27,238 bases of DNA, from positions 1 through 27,238 of the forward strand of contig JAGTJM010000139.1 in assembly GCA_020747015.1 (NCBI GenBank). The letters run 5' to 3'. The number at the start of each line of letters is the position of its first letter. Positions within the stretch are counted from its first letter, which is position 1. Source of the DNA: Pyrenochaeta sp. MPI-SDFR-AT-0127 (taxonomy: Eukaryota > Ascomycota > Dothideomycetes > Pleosporales > Cucurbitariaceae). Made by a program: the position numbers and the translations under genes. Under the pieces are notes generated by a model. The model did no database searches, was not told the DNA's origin, and saw nothing but the letters and a program-made list of their open reading frames with translations. Of the stretch, positions 1-12,000 are shown in pieces.

Positions 1-622
1 AGGCGGGTTCCTCCTAGCTAGCTTATCTGTGGATAGGCTCCTTAGGCTCCTTAGGCTCCTTAGGCTGCGATAGCTATAGCGTAGCTAGGCTAGGAGACTC
101 TGTACGGAGCTGGGGCCGCTTTAATAGTAGGGCTAAAGTAGACGTAGCTACCTATAGCAGAGCCCGCTTTACGGACCGTAGTAGAGAGTTACGAGGCCTC
201 TGCGCTGAAGGAGGTTCCTTTTAGGTATCCTTACTTTCTATACGTGTAAGGTCTTACGCTATAGAGATAAGCTTAACCTAGGCGTCGTTAGGTAGCGCGT
301 CTTTAGTGAGCGTCTTCCTTAATAACTATATCGCTAATAGAATAGAGTAGGCGATAAAGATAGGCTTGTAGATACTAGTTTCGTCTAGGATTAACTACCT
401 AGTACTATATAGATAGAATAGTGTATTACGCTACGAGTTTAAGACCGCTGCCTAGCGCTAGAAAAGCTTTTAGTAGTCCTCGTTTAGCGGGTCGTATCTA
501 TACTTATAGGTAAAGCTAGACTCGCTAGCTAGCGGAAAGCTCTAGGGCCCGCTATTAAAATACTTAGCAGTTTCTTCTAATATAGAGATCTAGGGTAGAT
601 TAGATAACGGTAACCGTAATAT
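1..622 (-). pseudogene. TLH-associated gene copy A (5' part; continues off left edge), RIP relic
   Basis: This minus-strand frame runs from an ATA at 622-620 (probable former ATG) to the left edge, about 207 codons. It stays in one frame if TAG/TAA are read as former Gln or Trp codons. Its translation aligns with gene B (8683-6968): both share an N-terminal block ending in the same Y-x-N-S-G motif, then NPL/DPL, QKLF-RQA, KPIFI, a stretch ending in AIQLLR, and PPSAQ-P. The function is unknown; I recognise no catalytic motif. It lies head-to-head with TLH1, with about 208 bp between predicted starts, the same arrangement as B and TLH2. A 9-bp tandem repeat (34-66) lies within it. The start is inferred from frame and alignment only. 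Confidence 0.6.
34..66. repeat. 9-bp tandem repeat (TAGGCTCCT, about 3.5 units)
   Basis: Three perfect copies of TAGGCTCCT at 34-42, 43-51 and 52-60 are followed by a partial unit. The unit is a multiple of three, so it would add a three-residue repeat to the minus-strand relic it lies in. Confidence 0.8.
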
Positions 623-830
623 ATTTATTTATTTATTTATTAATTAACGTAGGTAAAGCGGGGAAAGAAGAAGTAATTATATTATAGTAAGCCCCTAACT
701 AGGGTCACGGACTAATTAGAACTCCGTCTAGACTATATTAATTAACGTATAACTAGGAACGTAAAACGTAATACCTAAGTAATATACTAGTATTCGCAGC
801 GTAGAGTAGAGCACTAAGTAGGTCACTACT
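623..830. promoter_or_regulatory. Divergent intergenic region between gene A and TLH1
   Basis: This 208-bp gap separates the inferred starts of gene A (minus) and TLH1 (plus) and should hold both promoters. It contains an (ATTT)n microsatellite at about 622-643 and is otherwise RIP-degraded. No specific binding site is recognisable. The equivalent gap between gene B and TLH2 is 8684-9068. Confidence 0.4.
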
Positions 831-3800
831 ATATTAGAAGTAGACGTAGAGTATTAGTACTTTAAGCACTTAGCTAAGTACTAGGTAGCTATATACAGAG
901 AGTGCTAGTACGCGGTATAGCTAGATTAGATTAAGGGCTATTTATAGAAGTAGTATAAGTAGTTGTACAGGAGAGCTAAAGTAGTAGGAGACGCTATTTA
1001 TTAGTAGGTAGGCTTAATATAGTATCCTAGCGAGTTAGAGATACTAAGTAACGGCGTATAGCTAGTCCCCTAACTACTAGTATATACAGACGGACTATTA
1101 TATTAACTAGACGTAGAAGGGTACTAGCTTATATTTTATAGCCCTAAGGTACTTAAAGAATATTAGCGTACGATATATAGGTAGTTAGCTAGTAAGAAAC
1201 GCAGACGCCTAAGCTGGATAAGGGAGAAAGACGTATAGGCTAAGGTAGATAAAGGCTATAAGCACGTGCACTACTAGTAATTATTTAGAAGTTAGCATGG
1301 GTTATAGTACTTTAAGGTAAATTATAACCTAAATAGCGGCCTATAGCCTATCCCTACTAAAGGCGAGGCAGCGTAGGCGCGGGTAGGTAAAGAGATAGCT
1401 AAGACATAGACCAACGTTAAGAACTAGGCGAAGATATCTATCTAAGACGGCGAGAAGGATAAGGCGGCCCTATAGCTAGAACGGACTAGGTAGCTACTAT
1501 ACTTAATTAATATAAAGCGCCCTAAGTTACTCGCGAGTATTGAGGAGCCGAATATAGACCTAGATAAAGAAGATAAGCCTATCGAGGCAGCTATTTAGAA
1601 CGCTATAGATAGGCTGGCCTATATTAGCTAGGCGTCTATTATTAAGCGGATAGGTATATTCGTGCGTATAGAGGCTATTCGCACTAAGATATACTAGACT
1701 AGGTACACGCCGCTATAGGTGTATATAGATAGTACGTCGATTAAGGAGTAATTATAGCTATAGAAGTAGATATTAATATTTTTTACCCGTATGCAGCGGG
1801 AGTATAGCTAGAATAGCCCTAGGTATTAATTTACGCGGTAGTAGCGCGAGGCGTAGGAGGCGCTGGTTAAGTAGGTAGAAAGAGACGTAGAGGAGGTAGA
1901 GATAGAGGTAGAGGATTAGGTAGAGGCTGAGGATAAGATAATAATTGATAAGCTTAACGAGCTTAATAAGCAGGAACTATCTAAGCCTAATAACGAGCCT
2001 AAGTACGTAAAGCTAACCCTAATCTAGAAAGCGTGCTTAGAGTTTTATATTACGCTGCTTAACTAGATTATCCGCCGTAAGGAGTACGACTGCGCGTTAG
2101 TATATACGTTAGCTATGCTAGGCGTAAAAGAGGACGGCTAGAAGGGCCCTAAGCTATACCTACTGATATTATCGTCTATAATTAAAGTTACCTATTTTAT
2201 AGTTATATAGCGGGCGCTAGAGCTATCTGAACCGTTTAAGGACGACGACTTTAACGATAATAGCGCGTATAGTAGCGACGGCGGCAGTAGCCTAGCCTAG
2301 CGTTAACTAAAGGGGTGTTTAGAGTTTGTATAGAAGATAATAGATAAGTTTATAGTGTAAGGCAGCTATAGCCTAATATAGTAGATACTTAACTTACGCA
2401 CGTACGGGCTTAAGGTGTATTATAATACTACTGCGTATAGTTATATTAAGTGGATAGGGAGGGATAAGCTACTATATAAGAACTTGTATTTTACTATATC
2501 CTAGTTCCGTAGTATAGTGCACGGGATATAGGTAGAGAGTAAGTGGATACTACTTAAGGAGTTATTATTTTGCGCTAGGTAGATAGTAGATTAAGTACCC
2601 TAGGTTCTATAGAAGTAGTTATATAATAACCTAACTAATAACTAACCTAGATAGAACTTTTTATAGGACTAGCGCACCCGTATGCCTGTAGATAGGGAGA
2701 AATAGCTTTTTAAGCGGGTAGGGTAAGACGCTATAATCTAGGAGCGGTTTATTAAGCTAGGCACCTATTCTAGTATTAATAGAAAAGAGGTAGAGTAGTA
2801 TATAGACCGTATAGTAGTATTTAGGGAGAAGTTAATCGCGTTAATATATATAGCTTTAGGATAGCTAGGTAGAGTAATAGAGATATTAAGTATCTAGTAT
2901 AGTAATATAATAAAGGGCGGACACTATAATATATTTATTAAAGATAGCTTAGTAGTATACGTTACACGATACTATAAAGGGTACGCTATTAGTAGCGATA
3001 TTAAGGTAATCTATCGCTACTTACCGCGCGAGGTAGGCGAGCTACTAGTATAGTACTTATAGCTAGTGTTACTATTCCAGCAGTGACTTAAAACGATAGT
3101 ATAGAAGAAAGAGGCTATTTTATCGCACTTATAGCCCGCTAATCCAAACGGACGTAAGTAGACGTCCGAGTGTATATAGGAAACGTTAAAGCGCGAGAGT
3201 AGGGTAGGACTAGGAGGGTAGGAGCTAATAATTATAGTATACCGTGAGATTGCTATTAGTATCAGCCGGCGATTTTTACGTAGTTTAATAGCGTTTATAG
3301 CTAAGGAGGGCGAGGATAATAAAGCGTAGAGGGAAGAAAATATAGCAGGTATTATCGTAGATAAATAGTCTAGGCACACTTTATACGTAGCGGGTATAGT
3401 ATACGTATAGGGAATTATAGAGTAGGCGGGTGTAGTAGTAGATAGGAGGTAGCTATTCCGCGATTTAAGCACTAATTAGTATTAATTTTTAGGGTTTTAG
3501 TTAGCCGTGTAAGGAGCGATAGACTATAAGAAGTAGAAAAGGGCGCTATTTAAAAATGAGGCTAATAAGGTAAGACTAGAGTAATAGGAGCGTTTAGTAA
3601 AGATAGATTTAGTTACGTAGTTTAAACGGCTTAAGGGTAATAAAGCGAAGTTTAGGGGTGTATAGAAGAAAGCGATTAAGGTAATTATCGCTGGTGAGAG
3701 TCCTATTATTACTATAATACCAACGGGTACAGGTAAGAGTATATTATTTATATTACTAGCGTAGGTAGAATAAGGCGGGATAATAGTTATTATTATACTA

Positions 3801-6125
3801 TTAGTATTATTGCGCGGAGATATAATACGGCGGTATAAGGAGTTAGGTATATTATATACTAAGTGGGAGAGTTATTACCCGCCTAACGCAGCCGCTATTA
3901 TTTTTGTAACACCTAAGTCGGCCGTAGGAGAAGACTTTGCGACGTTTTTAAATTAGCTGCAAGCGACGCAGCAGCTAGACTATATTATAATTAACGAATA
4001 TTACATCGTATTAAACTATTAGTACACATTCTATAAGCAGATATAGTAGTTAGGTAAGCTAGCGGTAGCTAAGACGCAGATAGTATTATTAATAGTAATA
4101 TTACCGCTAAGCGAAGAGGATAAGTTGTATCAGCGGATATATTTTACACGAGAGTAAGTAAAGATATTTAGACAGCTAATAATAAGGGTAAATATAGTAT
4201 ATTAAACGATTAAGGTTAGTAGGTCTATAAAGAAGAAAATAGTTAAATTAATAGTAGTAAAGAAGGTACAGCGGAGGCTACGAAAGTATAAGATAGGTAA
4301 GATTATTATATATAGTAACTTAAAACTAAAGGTTAACGTATTAGTGGAGCGGTTAGATTATTATACGTATTACGCCGACGCTATAGGTAAGGTAAGTATA
4401 TTAGCGGACTTTATAGTAGGTAAGTAGCGCGTAATTATAGTAACGAGCGCGTTAGGTATAGGCGTTAATATACTAGACGTGCGGTATATTATTCATATTA
4501 ACTAGCTATTTATAATATTAGAGTACGCGTAGGAGAGTGGTAGGGCAGGCTGAGATAGGTTATAGAGTAAGGCGATTTTAATCGTTTAGGAAGGGTAATA
4601 ATAGGCTAACGATAGGTAGATAGAAGCGGAGAAGGTATTAGTAAGGAAATTTATAGGAGGCGAGAGCGGAATAGCGGGATATAGGAGGGAGGTATTAGAC
4701 GGGTACTTAGATAGGAGGAAGAATCGCGTAGGATGTAATAAGGAGGATAGCGAGGAGATATACAACGTGTGCTAGGGGATAGATAGGCTATAGGATAAGG
4801 TTATAGAGGAAGGGGTAGCTAAGAAGAGTGAGCTAGAGAGTAATAGTGGGTTTAAAACGGGCGTTGTTAATATTAAGTAAGAAGAGATATAGTAGGCGTT
4901 TTAGTAGTAGGAGTAGGAGTTATAGGGCCCGTAGTAGACGTTAGGAGAGCGCTAATAGTAAGAGTTTACTAACGTAGAGTAGGTGCGTAGGTAGTTAGCG
5001 TAGTAGGCGAACTAATGCGGTATATATAAGGGAGCTAGCGATCTATAGAGTAGACACGATATATAGTAGTATTAGTGGGCTAAGAGTATAGTTATAAAGG
5101 AGATAGTAAAGACTATAGAGGAGTAGATTTAGTTTAAGTTTTATTTAGGATATTTCCTATATAGTAGAGTACCGTAGGAGATATATAATAGCTAGGAGCC
5201 AAATAATAAGGGGTAGTATTAAGGAGTACTAGGTAGAAGTTATTAATATAAGGGAGTATTAATTGCGGGTTTAATAGGTATAGTATTTAGCTATAGAGAG
5301 ATTTTAGACTAATAGTATACGCGGTTATAGGAGTTAGGGATTAAGAATATAGGAGAAAGTATAACTTTAGTAGAGTATTTAGGAAGAAAATAGTTACTAG
5401 ATATAGTAGAAAGTAATAATTTAGTGAGGGAGTTTTATTAGGTTATACGATTATTAGTAGAGTAAGGGAAGTAGATTATAGAAGAGTCTATATAAAGATA
5501 AGGACTAGTAAATTATATATCGTAAGTCGTAAATTATTAGAGATAGTAAATAGGTTATTTTATAAAAACTAATAATTATAAATATAGAGGATTATAAAAA
5601 CTAGTAGGGCGGATAGAGAGTAATAAGATATATTAGGTATTTTAGGTATTTTTAGCGTATATAGAGGAGAGAGGGTTTTATTAATATAATTAAGAGGAGG
5701 TAGAGAAAGAGGGGAGGACGAATAAAAAGTAAGAAAGAATTAAGTTAAGTTCCGCCCTAGCTAGATTAGAATTTAGAGTAGTAATAAGGAAGTATATATA
5801 TAGCTATATAAATATATATTTTACTAGATTAGTTAAATATAATATAAATATAAGAAAATTAGCGTAAATATTTATAGGGTTACGTAAGAGAAAAATAGTT
5901 AGGGGTAGGCCTATCTAGTATAGAAAAAGAAGTAGAGTATTATAGAGAAGTAGAAAGAAAGAGGAGAAAGAAAAAACGCGGCTAAACCGCTTAGGTTAAG
6001 AGAAGGAAGAGAGAGCGCCTACAAACCGCGAAATAGTAGAGAGAGGGGAGAGGATTTAGGTTTAGGCTAGATTAAAAGTTAGAAAGGTGGAAACTAACTT
6101 ACGTCCCTATTAGAATAGAAGTTAA
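831..6125 (+). pseudogene. Telomere-linked RecQ-like helicase relic TLH1 (RIP-inactivated)
   Basis: From an ATA at 831 (probable former ATG) to a TAA at 6123 one frame of about 1765 codons holds without a frameshift, interrupted only by TAG/TAA of RIP type and one TGA at 4551 (probably CGA). The N-terminal ~110 residues look like the paired C2H2-like region (DUF3505-like) of fungal telomere-linked helicases. A core at about 2920-3060 has the family's GHYNIFI and VTRYYKGYA motifs. Superfamily-2 motifs follow: Walker A PTGTGKS at residues 964-970; motif II reads INEYY near 1055, explained by three RIP transitions from DECH; TSALGIGVN precedes motif VI, QESGRAG followed by the TGA. The last ~175 codons lie in the block duplicated downstream of TLH2. 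The true stop is uncertain because the TAA at 6123 could be a former CAA. The gene is dead as it stands. Confidence 0.88.
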
Positions 6126-6589
6126 GGGCTATAAGGTGTTATAAGATAAAAAATAAACGTATAAAGATAATTACTAGGTTTAGGAGATAGTTTAATAAAT
6201 AAATAACCGCTTAAGGCTAGAAAGAGTGCGTACCTAGGTTCCTATTATCTATAACCTATAACGGCGACCTATAATAGCGACCCGTAATAGTAACCTATAA
6301 TAGTAACCTATAATAGCGACCCGTAATAGCGACCCGTAATAGTAACCTATAATAGTAACCTATAATAGTAACCTATAACAGCGACCTATAATAGTAGTCT
6401 ATAACTATAACCCGTTTTTTAGTAGAGAGAGAGGAATAAGAGGTAGGGAAAGCGTCCGATTTAGGAGAAGAGAAGGGTAGGTAAACTTATTAGTATAGAA
6501 AAGAAGTTAAGCGCAGCCTATTAGGTATTATAAAGAGAAGAGAGGGCGGCCGTAAAGTATAGAAGAAGGGGAGGTAGTATAAAGTTCTA
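5601..6589. repeat. Direct repeat copy 1: TLH C-terminus and 3' region
   Basis: This 989-bp block is nearly identical to 13805-14768. The shared stretch begins at CTAGTAGGGC and ends at AAGTTCTA, after which the two copies are unrelated. It covers the last ~175 codons of TLH1, the 13-bp minisatellite and about 180 bp beyond it. The 25-bp length difference equals two minisatellite units (26 bp) minus one inserted A in copy 2 near 13815. Copy 1 has lost slightly more CA than copy 2. Confidence 0.93.
6252..6407. repeat. 13-bp minisatellite, 12 units
   Basis: There are twelve consecutive 13-bp units of type YRACCYRTAAYAG (for example CGACCCGTAATAG and TAACCTATAATAG); the last (6395-6407) is degenerate. 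Unit differences are mainly C/T and G/A at CpA/TpG positions, as RIP of an originally more uniform array would give. The total of 156 bp is divisible by three, so reading through it keeps the TLH1 frame and would give a 13-residue repeat rich in Q, T, N and P. Confidence 0.95.
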
Positions 6590-6967
6590 ACTAGTCTTCT
6601 ATAATCCCTTAGAGTCTATAGGATTTAAATGTGCACCGTGTAGGACCCCTATTATAACCTTACGGGATTTAAAAACTAAACCTATATCCTATAAGGTTTA
6701 AATAAGACCTAGTCTTAATACAACTTTATAGAAACGTGCAGTATAGTATAATATATATTTTACGTTCTTTAGAGGTATAATATAACGACTGTAGTAATAG
6801 AAACTAATAGTAATGTCGTTATAGTATTCGTCGCCCATCCGGCTACTAGCGAGTAAGACTAACCTTATAAATACTAATATCACGACGACTACTATTATAA
6901 AGACTATATGCGTGTTTCTACACCGTATTAATAATAGAAGAAGAATTTCTATGTAAGTAGACTACTA
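6590..6967. other. Convergent intergenic region between TLH1 and gene B
   Basis: About 380 bp separates the end of the TLH1 repeat block from the 3' end of minus-strand gene B. It is RIP-degraded and A/T rich. The motif GATTTAAA recurs at about 6622 and 6664, with a related GGTTTAAA near 6693. No gene or terminator is recognisable. Confidence 0.5.
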
Positions 6968-8683
6968 CTAAGGGTTAAACAGCTCTAACAGGCTACGTTG
7001 CCGTAGTAGCCGAGCTAGGGCTATACTTTGCTGCGTTACCTAAGACTAGGAGGGGGTAAGGTCCTCCTCGTCCTCGTCGCTATCTTAGATTTCTTCTACT
7101 TGGTTAGTTATTGCTGGCGCCTTAGCTTCGATATAAAGGCGCTCTTTGCTACTAATAGGGCCGCCTACAATGCCTTCTAACCTAAGCTAGCTATCTAGTG
7201 CCATACTTATAGTATGTGCGTTAGGATTTACCTTCTTTGCTAGCTCTAGCTAGATACGCCACTCTCTAATATGGAGGGTTTTCTCTACCTAGAAAGGGCT
7301 TATATTATAAGGTATAAGGTAAAGGCAACCCTAGCCTAGCGCGTTAGTAGCTTCGTACTATCAATTCGCTCGGTGCAGCTGATGCTTAAAAGCGGCCTTA
7401 TTCGCCTCCGTGATCTTCGACTCTTTAGGGTAGAGTAGCTGTAGAAGAGCGGCTATGGCCTTAGTCTAAAGATAGCCTTTTCCGCCGCGACTCTGGCGCT
7501 TACCTCTTTTAGCTACCTAGTCCTCTTATTAGAGTCTAGTAATCTTGTTAGCGTACGCGCGCCCTAGTAAAGCTATCGCCTAGCGATACTTAATATAAAC
7601 AGTAGCTAGCCACTATTTATAGTAGTCGACTAGATTGTACGTATAGTAGAATACCTTATTATTAACGCTAGCTTAGGTCGTAGGGTAGTTACGCTCCTGC
7701 AGAACTATCTAGGTAGCTAGGAAACTTACGGAAGGGAATAGACTCCTACGGGCTCGCTAGGTCTGCAGGAAAGCTATAGTATAGGATTAAGCGGTTAGGT
7801 TACCTAGGGTGCGGGCTCTCTTAAGCATACTAGTAGCCGTTGTGTATAGAGACCTAGTGATAGCATAGAAGTCGTCGCCGTTGCTAGTATCCTATTTAAT
7901 GATCTAGGTAACGTTTGGCTTATCCTGCGGTAGGATAGACTCGTAGGCAATCTTTTCTTAATGGGCTGCTTTATCACTAGGCGATATAAGGCTAAGATTA
8001 AGTTTCTTCTATAGCTATTAAGATACTAGCTTTCTCGTGCGTATTAGTTCGGCATGGCGGTTATTATTAGTGATAGTAGTAACGTAAGCTAGCTCTTCTT
8101 ATAACACTTCCTCAGGCTCGCTAATCTCTAACAGCTAAGGGCTAGCTGCGCGTGATACGTCCTAGGTAGCCTAACTTTATAGTTCTATCTCCGTGCGAAT
8201 GCGCTTTAGTAACGATACTAGGCTAGATAAGGTAGGGCGTTTTAAAAGAGTAGGCGTAGCGTCGCAAGGCTTCTACGCAGAGGGCGGAAGTTCTTGCGAG
8301 TCTTATATAAGTAACTGTACTACAGATACTAAAGAAGCCTAGGCGTTATTAGATAGTATGTCTTGGGGAAGCGTTTCTCTTAATAGCTAGATAGCCGACA
8401 ATATTAAGTGGGTAATAAAGATAGGCTTGCAGTTACTTACGTCGTCGGGGATTAGCTATCTAGCGCTGTAGCTACAGAATAGAGTATCTGGCTATAAACT
8501 CAACACGGTTGCCTGGCGAAAGAATAGCTTCTAGTATTATTTATCTAGGGGATTATAGGCGTAATACTATATAAACCCTCCCTTACTAGTTAGTAGGAAG
8601 CTTCGCGTGCCGCTATTAAGATACTCTATAGCCTCTTTTAGGATATAGGTCTAGTGCGAATTAAATAGCTGCGACTATGATAT
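6968..8683 (-). pseudogene. TLH-associated gene copy B, unknown function, RIP relic
   Basis: One minus-strand frame of about 572 codons runs from an ATA at 8683-8681 to a run of three TAG codons at 6970-6962. It has no frameshift and is interrupted by TAG/TAA and two TGA codons. It is homologous to gene A at the left edge. Visible features are an N-terminal region with NPL-QKLF-RQA and KPIFI motifs, a middle part rich in Leu and Arg, a basic stretch (AKRGKRQSRGGKG), then HQLHRAN, GCLYLIPYNISPFQVEK, and an acidic run DSDEDEEDL near the C terminus followed by LRQRSLLELFNP. I do not recognise a family, and no transposase DDE or reverse-transcriptase motif was seen. It lies head-to-head with TLH2 and tail-to-tail with TLH1. 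The basic and acidic segments would fit a nuclear protein, but that is inference. Confidence 0.65.
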
Positions 8684-9068
8684 ATTAGAGGAGGATTAAT
8701 AATGTAAGTAGAAGAGAAGGTGTTAGGGAGGTAAGAGAGGAGAGACGAGACGAATAGGGGTGGAAATAAGGTGGCCTCGCTAAGACTTAAGGTTCCGGCC
8801 CTAGCTCTACTAGAACTACCTCCGCTAGGAGTGTGTGCGATAAGTATAAAAAGGAAAATAAGGAGGAAGATTTCCCTACGCACTACTTATTATAATAGTA
8901 GTGAAACTATATACCTAATTTTATCTCGTACGGTGTAAAGAGACATTTTTATAGCTATTTATATACACCCTCTACTTTAGCTCCTTTATAGACCGCGCGC
9001 TATTATAGTACTACCTATATAGATCTTTATATATAGTAGAGAGTATCCTTAAGCCTATTTATCGTAGT
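8684..9068. promoter_or_regulatory. Divergent intergenic region between gene B and TLH2
   Basis: This 385-bp gap separates the inferred starts of gene B and TLH2 and is the counterpart of 623-830. It includes a purine-rich patch on the + strand at about 8690-8760. A minus-strand ORF overlapping it (8883-8638) has a hydrophobic start, but it is out of frame with gene B and has no counterpart in module A, so I treat it as non-coding. Confidence 0.4.
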
Positions 9069-12000
9069 ATAGAAGTATTTTACACTATTATTAAATATTT
9101 GCTGGTGTATAGTATTAGCGTATGCAAGATACACTATTAAGGCGTGTTACGATTGCAACTCCGCACCCATTTGGATAGCGGCTACCTAGAGTTAACTATA
9201 CAAACGCGAAGAGATATTATAGCAGCTATAGCAGCGTTTCTACAGTAGGCTAATATAGAAGAAGAAGTTATATTTCCTGTAGTAGGGTCCTGGCCTATAT
9301 CTAACCTACCTATCTATAATAACGGTAATAAGTACACTGCGCTATAGGCCGATAGTAGGCCCTATACGTAGATAGGGCGTAGATTAAAGTATATCCAGGA
9401 ACACTACTACTAAGAGCACGGCTAGAATAATCTATAGAAGAGAGGGCGAGCGCTAAAAGGTTGATAGGTAGAGAGTAATAGGATATGGGCCGAGGGGGTG
9501 TAGTACTAAAAGTTCTAGTTAGCTAGCCGATTAGAGCGGCTGTTTAAGGTTAGCTAGGTTCTCGATAAAGATGTATAGGATCTAGTTAATGAGGATAAAG
9601 ATATACAGTGTATAGTTAAGCTCTCTTTAACCTAGGCTATAGCCGCGCTAGAAAAGGCTAACGAAGACGTATAGGCAAGGATTAAATTAGATAATAACTA
9701 ATACGTTTTCTACTAATAGTTAAAAAGAACTAGTTAGGCCCGCTATTTGGATAGGTTAGACCGTAGGTAGTTATTAGCGCTGATCTAGAAGCCTAGCGGG
9801 AACGAGAAAGCGCTAGCTAAGGTATATTAGGTAGTAGAGATAGTAATCTAGAAGGCCTAGTAGGCATCATCCCCTAAGGTAGTTAGCTTTCCAGCGATAA
9901 ACTATATTAACCGCCGCGAGATAGGAAGCGACACTAATAAGAAGCCGTTTAATATACACTAGATAGGTAAGATAATAGTTAAGTATAGCGGCTATTAGTT
10001 ATCTATTATCTATTACCTCTAGCGGACCTATGAGCTGGCGGAAATAGAGCTACAGGCTACTAACGCTGATGGCAGGGAAGAACTAGACGGCGACTAAAAG
10101 ATAGAAGGCGTTTGAGGAAAGAGGCCGCAGTATTAACTTACTAGAGGGTAGATAAGATATTTATAGTAGATCTAGTAGGTCGTAGGCGAGGATAGAGGAG
10201 GCGAGTGTAAGGCGGTAGGGGAGAGCGAAGAAGGGGAGGAGGAAGAGGAAGAAGAAGAGGAAGAAGAAGGGGAAGAAGAAGGGGAAGAGGAGGAGGAAGA
10301 GGAAGAAGAAGAGGAGCTAGGAGAGGAAGAAGAAGAACTGTTAGAATACTATATCCTAGCGCTTTTACTATCGTTGTTAGACCACCAGCTAAAGGACAAT
10401 AACTACAGAAGTGTATTAGTTAGTAGCATAGCGGTGTTAGGCGTTAATAGTAACTGTAGTTAGAAAAGTCCGTTAGTATACATAGGTACGCTTTCTGCTA
10501 TCGCCACTATAGCGAAGATGCTAGTGCTATACAGCGTAGCCAAGAGGCGGAAGGAGCACGTCAAAGTAATTATAGAGAGGGGAGGGTTTGCTGAAGACGA
10601 CGCGGAGGATATAGCGCCAAGCCACTTTAATCTAGTTAAGGACATAGCTAATAAGTTTATAACGCTAACTTAGTACGGCGGTACGCCTAGCCTAATAGAC
10701 TAGGTATTACGACTGCGAACGTATAGTATAACGATCCGATTCAACACTAACGCAGATAGAGTAATCTAATAGAGAGGAGACACGTTACTATACGGCTACG
10801 TCTAGTTTAGTATACCTAAACTGCGGTCTATAATCTATAGGCTAGTAGAGACGGCGCGGATAGAGTTGCAAAGGGACTTACTACTACTAGATATAGATAA
10901 GGACGGGCAGCTCGCAGATAGGGTAACGCTATTACTAGCTATTAAGTAGGATAAGCTTATAGACAACCCCGCGGAGATAAGGACTAGTTAGAGCCTATTC
11001 TAGGATAAGCGCAATACGTTTAGAGGCATTAACAGGAAGTCGTGGCTAGCCTAGCGTATTATCTAAGAAAAGCGGTTGCGGGAGGTATTTATAAATATTA
11101 GCGCCACTAACCCGTCTATACTAGGAGGGCGTGGAGTGGTATAGGTAGCTAGAGAGGTACAAAAGTACGAAAAGGCTATACGGCTGTTCCGAGAGTATCT
11201 ACTAGTTTTGGCGCATATAATAGGGGGCCAGCTAGTGCGTAGGATAGAGCTAGTAACAGTTACGTATATAAACATACCTAATAGGGAAGGCCGTAGGGTC
11301 TTTATAGAGGACGGGCTAATAGTATACGTTACTAGGTACTATAAAGGTATTAGAGCCAGCGGTAAAGCTAAGGTAATCTACTAGTACTTACCTTAAGAGG
11401 TAGGGGAGCTAATATTTTATTATCTATAGATAGTCCTCCCTTTTTAGAGAAAGTTAGAGAGCGCGTCTTATAACGCCGACGCTAGGGAGGCTAGCCTATT
11501 TATATAGCAACTAGCTAAGGAGGAAGTATAGGCACGCCCGTAGCGTAAGAAGAGGAGATAGTTAAATTACGAGGAGGGCAAGCCCGCGTCTACTAGGACG
11601 GAACGATAGGGCACGAACTAAGTGCGGCGGGCTATTAAGCGCGTATCGTTACGGTCGTTAGAGGCTAAGCTCAACATCTAGACGTGGAGACACGGCACTA
11701 AAGCGATCTACCGGAGGTACATTAATAATAAGGCTATTCTTAAGGTAGTTGTAGTAGGCGATAAAGACGAAGAGGATACAGAAGACGACCTATTCAACAT
11801 TTAGACAGGACACGATTCTAAGACCGGCGGACAGGTGTACGGAAGACTAGCCGATAAGTCGCCATTTAGTACCAAGGCTTAGCGCTTGCTGCTGCGGTGG
11901 GTAAGCTTAGCATAGTATTAGTTTTTATTATTTAGGTTGACGTTAGAAATACCACCTAAGAAGGGGACATAGGCGGCTGAGGCTAGGAAGTAGGCCGTAG

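Noticed and set aside
3017..3472. 151-aa minus-strand ORF inside TLH1
   Set aside because: It is antisense to a conserved TLH segment with the VTRYYKGYA motif, and RIP-created bias (TAG on + becomes CTA on -) lengthens minus-strand ORFs. No independent support.
4551..4553. Readthrough or selenocysteine at TGA in helicase motif VI
   Set aside because: The position expects Arg, so CGA to TGA is sufficient, and the gene already has many other stops.
6252..6407. CRISPR-like array
   Set aside because: Units are 13 bp and contiguous with no spacers, in fungal DNA. It is a minisatellite.
8638..8883. 81-aa minus-strand ORF with a signal-peptide-like hydrophobic start
   Set aside because: It overlaps the divergent promoter region and the 5' end of gene B in another frame, and module A has no counterpart. 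Most likely a chance ORF.
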